The notes under the pieces: model-generated
Told to the model about the DNA's origin: nothing
The model's database searches: none
What the model saw: only the letters and a program-made list of their open reading frames with translations
Position numbers and translations under genes: made by a program
Source: JBCCSZ01 sp039199225
GTDB taxonomy: Bacteria > Bacteroidota > Bacteroidia > Chitinophagales > Saprospiraceae
Length of the DNA stretch: 11,860 nt
Reading direction: 5' to 3'
Assembly (NCBI GenBank): GCA_039199225.1
Contig: JBCCSZ010000247.1
Coordinates: forward strand, 1 to 11,860
Shown: piece by piece, positions 5,668-11,860 of the stretch
How the letters are laid out: every line of letters starts with the position of its first letter
Numbering within the stretch: position 1 is the first letter of the stretch

Positions 5668-8600
5668 ATGACGAAAAGTGTGCTCAAGAAGCGCAACGAG
5701 CTATTTACGCGGGAGTTGGCACGTCTCAACGAGGGCCAGCGGGCGGCAGTCGAACAGATTGAAGGCCCCGTATTGGTCGTCGCTGGTCCAGGAACAGGAA
5801 AAACCCACATCCTGGCTGCTCGAATTGGTCGCATTTTGCTGGATACGGACACACTGCCTTCTAATATTCTTTGTCTGACCTTCACGGATGCAGGCGTACT
5901 GGCCATGCGGCAGCGACTGATTGAGTTTATTGGTCCGGAAGCTCATCGAGTCCATATTTACACTTTTCATTCTTTTTGCAATAAGATTATTCAAGACAAC
6001 CTGGAGTTGTTCGGTCGGCGCGACTTGGAGCCGATCAGCGAGTTGGAACGGGTCGAATTGATCCGTGGCTTGTTGGACAAACTCCGGCCAGGGCATCCCT
6101 TGCGCCGCAAAGCCAACGATCCCTACTTTTACGAATACCACCTCCGGGACTTGTTCAAGCGGATGAAAGCTGAGGATTGGGGGCCTGCCTTTATGCATGA
6201 GCAGACCAAAGCATATCTGCAGGACCTACCAGATCGGACTGAATACATTTACCAGCGCAAAACCAAGGATGCCAAAAAGGGAGACCTCAAAAAATGGAAG
6301 TTTGACGATCAGGTTGAGAAAATGAATCGCCTGCTGTCTGCCGTCGATCTCTATCCGGCCTACCTGGAGGCTATGCGCAAAGCCAACCGTTACGATTTTG
6401 ATGATATGATCCTGTGGGTGCTGCGGGCTTTTGAAAAACACCCTTCGCTTTTGCGGCAATACCAGGAACAGTACCTCTACTTTTTAATTGATGAATACCA
6501 GGATACCAATGGCTCCCAAAACCACATCATTCAACAATTGGCGGCCTATTGGACATTGCCCAATCTGTTTATCGTTGGAGACGACGATCAATCGATCTAT
6601 GAATTTCAGGGCGCGCGCCTCAAAAACTTGGTAGACTTTTACCATCGCTACAAAGAAGACCTCCACTTGATTTTGTTGAAAGACAACTACCGATCTTCTC
6701 AGCATATTTTGGATGTGTCCAGAGCAGTCATCGATCACAACAATCAGCGCATCATCCGGGAGGTGGGCAACGTGGAAAAGGTATTGGTCGCCCGACATCC
6801 GCATTTTGCTGCTTCACACGTACAGCCACAGATTGTGGAATATCCCAATCGAGCGCAGGAAGAGGTGGCCATCGTGGAAAAGATTGCGTGCTTGCATGCG
6901 GAGGGATTTCCACTCAAAGAGGTAGCGGTCATTTATGCCCGCCATAAGCAGGCCCGAAACCTGATTGAGCTGTTGGAAAAGAAAAAGATTCCGTACCAAA
7001 CCAAGCGGGAAGTCAATGTGTTGGATGTACCCTTGATTCAAAATCTTCGACAGTGCTTGCGGTATTTACAAGCAGAGTACGAACGACCCTACAGTGGGGA
7101 ATATTTGTTGTACCAGATACTACACTTTGATTTTCTAGGCAACGATCCTCGGGACATCATTGCACTGACTCATCACATGGCTCGCTTTCAATACGAAAGA
7201 AAATTGCACTGGCGGGACTTATTGGCCAGCCCGGAAAGCCTTTCGAAATTGAACATTACTCAGCCAGATAAATTTTTGAAGTTGGCTGCTCTGTTAGATC
7301 AGTTGCTGCTCGATCAAGCCAACCTTTCCGTGATGCAATTGCTGGAACGACTTGTCAATCGGTCGGGATGGTTGGGCTTTTTGTTGACCCAAGAAGACAA
7401 AGCCTGGCAGTTGCAGGTACTCAAGACATTTTTTGATTTTGTGCTATTAGAAACCGACCGCAACCCTCGTCTGCGCTTGCGGCGGCTACTCGAAATTCTT
7501 GACAGCATGGACGCTAACCGTTTGGCCATCCAAGTTAACCGGATGATCCATGCGGAGGATGGGGTTCAACTACTGACGGCTCATTCTTCTAAGGGCTTGG
7601 AATTTCAACAGGTGTTTATGTTGGATTGTGTTGGCGATTATTGGGAACCGGGAAAGGGGCGAAGCTCCGGTCGATTTGCCTATCCGGATACGCTGACGTT
7701 TTCGGGCGAAGAAGATGCTCTGGAGGCCCGTCGACGTCTGTTCTATGTAGCGATGACGCGGGCCAAGGAAAAACTTCATCTCTCCTATGCGCTTTTGGAC
7801 CACCGGGGTAAGTCGCTCAAGCATGCGCAATACATCGATGAGATGCGCCTGGAACAATCCCTAGAGGTACAACAAGAAACCTTGGAGCCAGACCAGATGA
7901 TCGAAGCACAGCTTTTGTTGTTGACTGAACCGGAGCCGATACGGGTGGACTCTCCGGGCTTGGACGCTGTGAAGGCTTTATTGCAAGGCTTTAAGTTAAG
8001 TATCTCAAGTTTGAATACTTTCCTTCGTTGTCCATTGAGTTTTTTTTACGAATATATTCTGCGCGTTCCAACCATTATGAGCGAAGCGGCTGCTTATGGT
8101 ACGGCCATGCATTTTGCTTTGAGTAGTATTTTTGAGAAGAGGAAGTTGTCAGAATCCCAGGTGCTGCCTCCAAAGAAAGTGTTGATCGAGGAGTTTAAAA
8201 AGGAGATGGCTCGTCAAAAGGGATATTTCAATTTGCCGGTTTACAGTCGTCGGGTAGAGACTGGCGAATCTTTACTGGGCCAATATTACGACCAATTTCA
8301 CTCGTCTTGGCCAGAAAAATCTTGGGTCGAATACCAAATTAATAATATTGAGGTAGATGGTGTACCGCTGACCGGCACCATTGACCGAATCGATTTTTTG
8401 AAAAATCAGCGAGTCTTTATCGTCGATTATAAGACAGGAAATCAAAGCGATTCAAAACTGCGCAGACCCACCAAAAGCAATCCAAAGGGTGGAAACTATT
8501 GGCGGCAGTTGGTCTTTTACAAAATTCTGTTTGAGGCTCACCAACGCGAGCATAAAGCAACAGCTGGAGCGATCTCCTATCTCGAACTAAACAACCGGGC

Positions 8601-8808
8601 CGTCTTCGACCTAAAGTCTGTCGAGTTTGATCAAAAGGATGTTGAATTGGTTCGTGAGATGATTCGACTTTCCTACAAACGGATTATGATGCACGACTTT
8701 TATGAAGGCTGTGGAGAAGATAATTGTAGCTGGTGTAACTTTACTAAAACACAGGTAATGACTGCCGCGATGACCAGTCCAGAGAAAGAAGACTTAGATG
8801 ATTTTTAG
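5668..8808 (+). CDS. Single-chain UvrD/AddA-type DNA helicase with C-terminal RecB/AddB-type nuclease domain
   Basis: A 1046-residue protein. The N-terminal superfamily 1A helicase shows a Q-motif region ('LNEGQRAAVEQ', 20-30), Walker A 'AGPGTGKT' (39-46), motif Ia 'TFTDAGVLAMRQRL' (71-84), Walker B 'LIDEYQDT' (273-280), motif III 'GDDDQSIYEFQGA' (304-316), 'TAHSSKGLEF' (637-646) and motif VI 'VAMTRAKE' (694-701). Residues 775-1025 form a PD-(D/E)XK nuclease of the RecB type: H815, D906 ('GTIDRIDF'), D920-Y-K922, Q947 and Y951. C788 ('LRCPLSFF') together with C1015, C1020 and C1023 matches the four-Cys Fe-S staple of AddB, AdnB and Cas4-like nucleases. Known relatives unwind and resect double-strand DNA ends for recombinational repair. 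Both activities in one chain resemble mycobacterial AdnA/AdnB more than separate AddA and AddB. No partner subunit is adjacent. It is 57 nt downstream of the permease, with a possible promoter of its own. Confidence 0.9.
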   Translation: MTKSVLKKRNELFTRELARLNEGQRAAVEQIEGPVLVVAGPGTGKTHILAARIGRILLDTDTLPSNILCLTFTDAGVLAMRQRLIEFIGPEAHRVHIYTFHSFCNKIIQDNLELFGRRDLEPISELERVELIRGLLDKLRPGHPLRRKANDPYFYEYHLRDLFKRMKAEDWGPAFMHEQTKAYLQDLPDRTEYIYQRKTKDAKKGDLKKWKFDDQVEKMNRLLSAVDLYPAYLEAMRKANRYDFDDMILWVLRAFEKHPSLLRQYQEQYLYFLIDEYQDTNGSQNHIIQQLAAYWTLPNLFIVGDDDQSIYEFQGARLKNLVDFYHRYKEDLHLILLKDNYRSSQHILDVSRAVIDHNNQRIIREVGNVEKVLVARHPHFAASHVQPQIVEYPNRAQEEVAIVEKIACLHAEGFPLKEVAVIYARHKQARNLIELLEKKKIPYQTKREVNVLDVPLIQNLRQCLRYLQAEYERPYSGEYLLYQILHFDFLGNDPRDIIALTHHMARFQYERKLHWRDLLASPESLSKLNITQPDKFLKLAALLDQLLLDQANLSVMQLLERLVNRSGWLGFLLTQEDKAWQLQVLKTFFDFVLLETDRNPRLRLRRLLEILDSMDANRLAIQVNRMIHAEDGVQLLTAHSSKGLEFQQVFMLDCVGDYWEPGKGRSSGRFAYPDTLTFSGEEDALEARRRLFYVAMTRAKEKLHLSYALLDHRGKSLKHAQYIDEMRLEQSLEVQQETLEPDQMIEAQLLLLTEPEPIRVDSPGLDAVKALLQGFKLSISSLNTFLRCPLSFFYEYILRVPTIMSEAAAYGTAMHFALSSIFEKRKLSESQVLPPKKVLIEEFKKEMARQKGYFNLPVYSRRVETGESLLGQYYDQFHSSWPEKSWVEYQINNIEVDGVPLTGTIDRIDFLKNQRVFIVDYKTGNQSDSKLRRPTKSNPKGGNYWRQLVFYKILFEAHQREHKATAGAISYLELNNRAVFDLKSVEFDQKDVELVREMIRLSYKRIMMHDFYEGCGEDNCSWCNFTKTQVMTAAMTSPEKEDLDDF

Positions 8809-8865
8809 AAGCTAGAAGTGGAAATAATTCAAGGAAAAAAAGCAAAAATGATAACAACTTAACTG

Positions 8866-8886
8866 CAATATATATTGATTTTTTTT
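8866..8886 (+). terminator. Possible weak terminator after the helicase-nuclease gene
   Basis: A 12-bp palindrome (8866-8877, CAATATATATTG) is followed by A and then eight T (8879-8886), 58 nt after the helicase stop. The hairpin is all A/T apart from its outer C-G pair and would be unstable, but the T-run is good. It is the only terminator-like element between the helicase stop and the promoter at 8896. Confidence 0.35.
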
Positions 8887-8895
8887 CATTTAATA

Positions 8896-8928
8896 TTTGT
8901 ATTTTTCAAATAATTGCTTGTACATTTG
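8896..8928 (+). promoter_or_regulatory. Near-consensus Bacteroidota promoter with no annotated gene downstream
   Basis: TTTG (8896-8899), a 21-nt spacer, and TACATTTG (8921-8928) match the Bacteroides-type sigma factor consensus TTTG, 19-21 nt, TAnnTTTG. It lies in an AT-rich stretch after the helicase gene and points rightward, with transcription expected to start near 8934. No recognisable protein gene follows on this strand; the next clear signal is the terminator at 9303-9343. Confidence 0.55.
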
Positions 8929-8933
8929 TTAGG

Positions 8934-9343
8934 CATAAATACACAAGGCGTATTGAAAACACCTACCATGTTTTCTACCATACTCAAGCCACTTTGGATT
9001 GAGTTCAAAAGCAAAAGTGACACAAATTACCTTCTTTAGTTTGAGTTTGCGATTTACCTTTTCGGTTTTGTAGGAAATCATTTATTGATTTCGGCATTCC
9101 AATGTTTTTTCTGAGAGTACTGTAACATGACGGAGTTCAATTTACGAACGGCACCACGACTGCTGCTGCAGCCTGCCGTATGAGGAAGCATTTGAACATT
9201 GTGTTGATGGTCCAATGGTGCCAACCGTTGGCTGTAGTTGTTGTGCGTAGTATGTAGAAATTATGTTTCCCAAATTCCAATGAAATAGAACCAAATGAAT
9301 CGATACAGGGACGATGTTAATGAATTCGTCCTTGTATTTTTTT
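8934..9343 (+). ncRNA. Candidate discrete transcript of about 410 nt, small RNA or small-peptide locus
   Basis: The unit is defined by a promoter match upstream (8896-8928) and a strong terminator at its end (9303-9343), not by homology. Candidate stems lie inside it: 9074-9080 with 9086-9092, ACGGCA/TGCCGT (9148-9153 with 9174-9179) enclosing a GCTG/CAGC stem (9162-9165 with 9169-9172), and 9212-9218 with 9225-9231. Very small frames also exist: 23 codons from ATG 8968 ('MFSTILKPLWIEFKSKSD...'), 18 codons at 9127-9183, and 25 codons at 9180-9257, the last two overlapping by ATGA. None is recognised. I looked for tmRNA and RNase P RNA hallmarks and saw none. A decayed gene that kept its promoter and terminator is the main alternative. 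Confidence 0.4.
9303..9343 (+). terminator. Strong intrinsic terminator on the plus strand
   Basis: A 12-bp stem (9303-9314 with 9326-9337) including one G-T pair encloses an 11-nt loop and runs into seven T (9337-9343). On the opposite strand there is no T-run after the stem, so it acts rightward. It is about 500 nt beyond the helicase stop and lies before the 3' end of the convergent BatD gene, so it most likely ends a transcript begun at 8934 or protects the BatD region from read-through. Confidence 0.75.
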
Positions 9344-9469
9344 ATGGCTTGCAAGCTGGTTCCAAGTTTAATATGATGCAAACCAAGTCCATGGTAGCAC
9401 GCTGATAACTTTAGGGAATGACATAGAATGATAAGTTAAACTGCCTACTTGCTTTGCTCAATCCAGTAA

Positions 9470-11251
9470 TTATTCCTCCTTTTTCAAAATGATGGCCTCT
9501 TCCATACCTGCAACGACGTCCAATGTATTTTGGTAAGTCTCATTCATGGCAGCGGCATTGTCTTTGCCGGCAAAAAGAGCCATTTCGCAAGTTTGGATAA
9601 TGGATAGGAAGCGTGCAATCAACGATTCACCAACCTCGAGCGATTCCAACCGGAAACGAACATTTTGTTTGCTCAGCTCTGAAAAAGGAATTTGTAACTT
9701 ATCGCAAACATAGCCAAAAGACGCTCTGGATATTTCATCGTAAAACGATTTACTGTTTTGTTGGTCGAGATAAGTCTTTGCCTGTTTCAAACGCTTTTGG
9801 GCTTGCTTTTGCGCTCTTCTTTGGCGAAGAATATTGCCATCGATATTGTTTCGGCTATTTTGTATTTGTCTGAATACCACCAAGCCACCAAGGGCCAAGA
9901 AAGGAAATAAAAACAGGCTCCAAAAAAGCGGCGTACCGTAAAGTCCTTCACCTTCTTGCTGAAAGCTGCTACTGGTTTTTATAAACCGGATGTCTTCCTT
10001 TTGTTCCACAGCTTTGGGGCGCTTGTTCAAATCGGCCGTTCCGACGCTGCCCTTACTGACCGCGACCTTAAAAACCTTTGGTTGCAGATCGACATATTTC
10101 AGGCTGTCGATATCGTAATAGGTAAAGGTCGGGCGCAACTCGTATTGACCGGGGAGTTTTGGTAATATGAGATACTCAATGGTTTTTTTGCCCGTAATTT
10201 GTCCACTGCTTTCAAAGCTGCTTTCCTCAATGATGCGCGGTTCATACACTTCGAAAGTATCGGACAGCATTAAAGGTGGCGCTAAAATGCGCTTGACGTC
10301 TCCGTTGCCAGTGATGGTCATTTGCAAGGTAATCGCATCATCGGTCGAAAGCGATGTCCGATTGGTATTGACGATCATGTAATATTTACCGACGGCTCCG
10401 GTGAAGGTTGGCGGCGAACCATCGGGGAGCTTTTTGATGGATAAGGGCGTTGGCTCCGTGCGGAGAACGATTCGGTTGACATTTGGCGTGTAGAAAAAAC
10501 CACGCCTTCTGCGCCTGCCATCTTCTACGATCACAGCGACTTGTAATTCCAAAGATTCGATGTCCAATCGGCCTGCTTGCTGAGGGAATAGAGAGACCCG
10601 CTTGAGCACTTTTGTGCTGTATTGAACGCCATCTATGACCTCCTTGACAACGCGGTTGGTTCCCGAACGGCGGATGTCTTGAACAAAGAAGCCCGGATAA
10701 TCCGATTCCGTGATGATGTGGTAGTTTTCAATATCGCGAGTCGTATACAATTTGTAATCCAGCAAAATCTGTTCGCCAATGAGGGCTTCGGTTTTGTTGG
10801 GCTCCGCTTTGATGAAAACCTGCTCCTCGATTTGCGCTTGTAGATCGGCTTGTGTAGAGGCTGTTGAATTCTTTCCCTTGACCACTTCCAATTGAATGGG
10901 ATTGGATTTTAGGACCTTACCTTTCACCTTCACGGTAGCCGAAGGTATTGTAAACTTACCAACACTCCTTGGCTGCAAATTGTAGGAAAATCCAATGGTA
11001 CGCGACCATTTGCCATTGACAGAGGTGATGCTGTTGGATTGATTCGGCCCACTCAACACACTGAAATTCTTGAATTGCGGAGGATTGAAATCTGTCCCAT
11101 CTGCATTTTCCAGCACGAACTGCAATTCGAAATAGCTACCGAGCACAATTTGCTTGGCATCACTAGAGGCATAAAATTTGACCGGTCCCTGGGCCAGCAT
11201 TGGCCAGGAAGCCATCAGGAAGAGCAATAGAAAGAGGGCTGCCTTGCGCAT
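9470..11251 (-). CDS. batD: BatD family protein (Bacteroides aerotolerance operon)
   Basis: A 593-residue protein with a signal peptide (1-20, 'PMLAQ'), a large extracytoplasmic beta-rich region (22-400) built of repeated immunoglobulin-like domains, a membrane segment at 441-461 and a basic cytoplasmic tail (462-593). The first domain has the BatD signature 'LGSYFELQFVLENADGTDF' (37-55) and 'VLSGPNQSNS' (65-74); a second domain starts near 145 with 'VFIKAEPNKTEALIGEQILL', and a third near 280. This order and length fit BatD. Bat operons pair MoxR-type ATPases with von Willebrand-domain BatA/BatB and TPR BatC, and were linked to aerotolerance; BatD's biochemical role is unknown. It follows the short BatD-like gene by 8 nt, so the two are cotranscribed. 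No batE follows: after the stop there is non-coding sequence to 9343. Confidence 0.88.
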   Translation of the reverse strand: MRKAALFLLLFLMASWPMLAQGPVKFYASSDAKQIVLGSYFELQFVLENADGTDFNPPQFKNFSVLSGPNQSNSITSVNGKWSRTIGFSYNLQPRSVGKFTIPSATVKVKGKVLKSNPIQLEVVKGKNSTASTQADLQAQIEEQVFIKAEPNKTEALIGEQILLDYKLYTTRDIENYHIITESDYPGFFVQDIRRSGTNRVVKEVIDGVQYSTKVLKRVSLFPQQAGRLDIESLELQVAVIVEDGRRRRRGFFYTPNVNRIVLRTEPTPLSIKKLPDGSPPTFTGAVGKYYMIVNTNRTSLSTDDAITLQMTITGNGDVKRILAPPLMLSDTFEVYEPRIIEESSFESSGQITGKKTIEYLILPKLPGQYELRPTFTYYDIDSLKYVDLQPKVFKVAVSKGSVGTADLNKRPKAVEQKEDIRFIKTSSSFQQEGEGLYGTPLFWSLFLFPFLALGGLVVFRQIQNSRNNIDGNILRQRRAQKQAQKRLKQAKTYLDQQNSKSFYDEISRASFGYVCDKLQIPFSELSKQNVRFRLESLEVGESLIARFLSIIQTCEMALFAGKDNAAAMNETYQNTLDVVAGMEEAIILKKEE

Positions 11252-11259
11252 ACCGATAC

Positions 11260-11829
11260 TTACAATTTGTACGTTTTCCTTTTCTTCTTTGTTTTACCAG
11301 CAGGTGCTTCAGGTGCTTCAGGTGCTTCAGGTGTCTCAGGTGCTTTTCTGGGAGAGGGAATTCCTCTTGGCACCATCGGTTCTTCATCCCAGCTCGGAAA
11401 CAAATCAAACATCCTACGCTGCTGCCGACGAGGCGGTTTCTGAATAACCCCATCTGGATTGGGCAGTACGATGACCTCCATCGGCTCCGTTTCAAGAACC
11501 TCATCGGAAGTGCGAATACTAGCCGCCGTAATGAAATAGTTGCCAATATCTTTAGGCTCCAAATAATAAGTGTAACTCATACTTTGAGTCATACTACCAT
11601 TGACAATACTGGTCATCATTGATTGGTTGGGACCACTCACAACATTGAAGCCAACGAACTCTGGCGGCGTAAAATCCTGCCCGCTCGCATTCTCCAAACT
11701 AAACTTCACCTCAAAATAATTTCCCAACAAAATGGAATCTGTACTGATTTCCATCGTAAACCGGGCGTCCTGCGCCTCCATTAGCCCATAGCTCAACAGG
11801 GCCAGACAATAAATGATCGCTTTTTTCAT
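11260..11829 (-). CDS. Short BatD-like protein: one N-terminal BatD domain plus Pro/Glu repeat and basic tail
   Basis: A 189-residue exported protein (signal peptide about 1-20, ending 'GLMEAQ'). Residues 20-128 are clearly paralogous to the first domain of the downstream BatD: both share 'LG-YFE--F-LENA-G-DF-PP-F--F-V-SGPNQS', then 'VNG' and a 'P--IG-F/Y-I-A' strand. After that it diverges: 'PPRRQQRRMFDLFPSWDEEP' and a Pro/Ala/Glu repeat ('APETPEAPEAPEAP') encoded by a 9-bp array, ending in 'KTKKKRKTYKL'. No membrane segment follows the domain, so it should be a free periplasmic protein. The ATG at 11827-11829 puts the signal peptide at the N-terminus; an upstream in-frame TTG at 11856 would add nine residues. 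It is 8 nt upstream of batD. Upstream genes, probably batA-C, lie outside the window. Confidence 0.8.
   Translation of the reverse strand: MKKAIIYCLALLSYGLMEAQDARFTMEISTDSILLGNYFEVKFSLENASGQDFTPPEFVGFNVVSGPNQSMMTSIVNGSMTQSMSYTYYLEPKDIGNYFITAASIRTSDEVLETEPMEVIVLPNPDGVIQKPPRRQQRRMFDLFPSWDEEPMVPRGIPSPRKAPETPEAPEAPEAPAGKTKKKRKTYKL
11301..11345. repeat. Five tandem 9-bp repeats within the short BatD-like gene
   Basis: Five head-to-tail copies of CAGGTGCTT (plus strand), starting at 11301, 11310, 11319, 11328 and 11337; the fourth reads CAGGTGTCT. The period is three codons, so copy-number change keeps the frame. On the coding strand they give Pro-Glu-Ala type triplets. The near-identity of copies suggests recent slippage. 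Confidence 0.9.
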
Positions 11830-11860
11830 GGCTACTGTTTTTATTATTTTATCCAAAATT

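Noticed and set aside
5701..6198. A 165-codon minus-strand frame inside the helicase gene
   Set aside because: Antisense to the helicase Walker A region; no recognisable motifs.
8934..9343. tmRNA or RNase P RNA in the unexplained transcript
   Set aside because: Size is compatible, but I saw no tmRNA tRNA-like ends with a CCA tail or tag frame, and none of the conserved RNase P core boxes.
9142..9381. A 79-codon minus-strand frame beginning at TTG
   Set aside because: It lacks an ATG, shows no signal, motif or familiar sequence, and crosses the plus-strand terminator hairpin. Composition does not favour it over chance, though it is not excluded as a relic.

Overview
The window looks like a chromosomal segment of a free-living Bacteroidota, most likely from the Saprospira/Lewinella side of the phylum. 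The organism call is inference. It rests on a tricorn-like S41 peptidase N-terminus, a BatD pair, a small basic secreted protein of a type I know only from Bacteroidota, His-rich 'CHIC' and 'RGPP' small-protein hallmarks, weak Shine-Dalgarno signals, and several matches to the Bacteroidota promoter (TTTG, about 20 nt, TAnnTTTG). There is no phage, IS, CRISPR, rRNA or tRNA.

Layout. Positions 1-647 (minus) hold the N-terminal beta-propeller part of a large S41/tricorn-like peptidase that runs off the left edge. A gene-poor stretch (648-1982) contains only one small His/Cys-rich membrane protein (1089-1448), a strong hairpin and possible coding relics. A small lipoprotein (1983-2384, plus) meets, with a 16-nt convergent overlap, a minus-strand pair: a PAP2-family phosphatase (3024-3749) followed by an orphan PD-(D/E)XK nuclease-like protein (2369-2992). 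A small basic secreted protein (3849-4166, minus) has its own clear terminator. From 4372 three plus-strand genes follow: methylmalonyl-CoA epimerase, a TauE/SafE permease, and a 1046-residue single-chain UvrD/AddA-type helicase with a C-terminal RecB/AddB-type nuclease domain carrying an apparent Fe-S cysteine set. The right end (minus) is the distal part of a Bat (aerotolerance) operon: a short protein with only the BatD N-terminal domain, then full-length BatD.

The most interesting unexplained region is 8809-9469. A near-consensus Bacteroidota promoter (8896-8928) is followed about 375 nt later by a strong intrinsic terminator (9303-9343), with no recognisable protein gene between. That predicts a discrete transcript of roughly 410 nt, either a structured small RNA or a set of very small peptides. 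Second is the tandem arrangement of truncated and full BatD, the truncated copy carrying a 9-bp repeat array. Third is a perfect 10-bp inverted repeat that overlaps the putative promoter of the helicase-nuclease gene.
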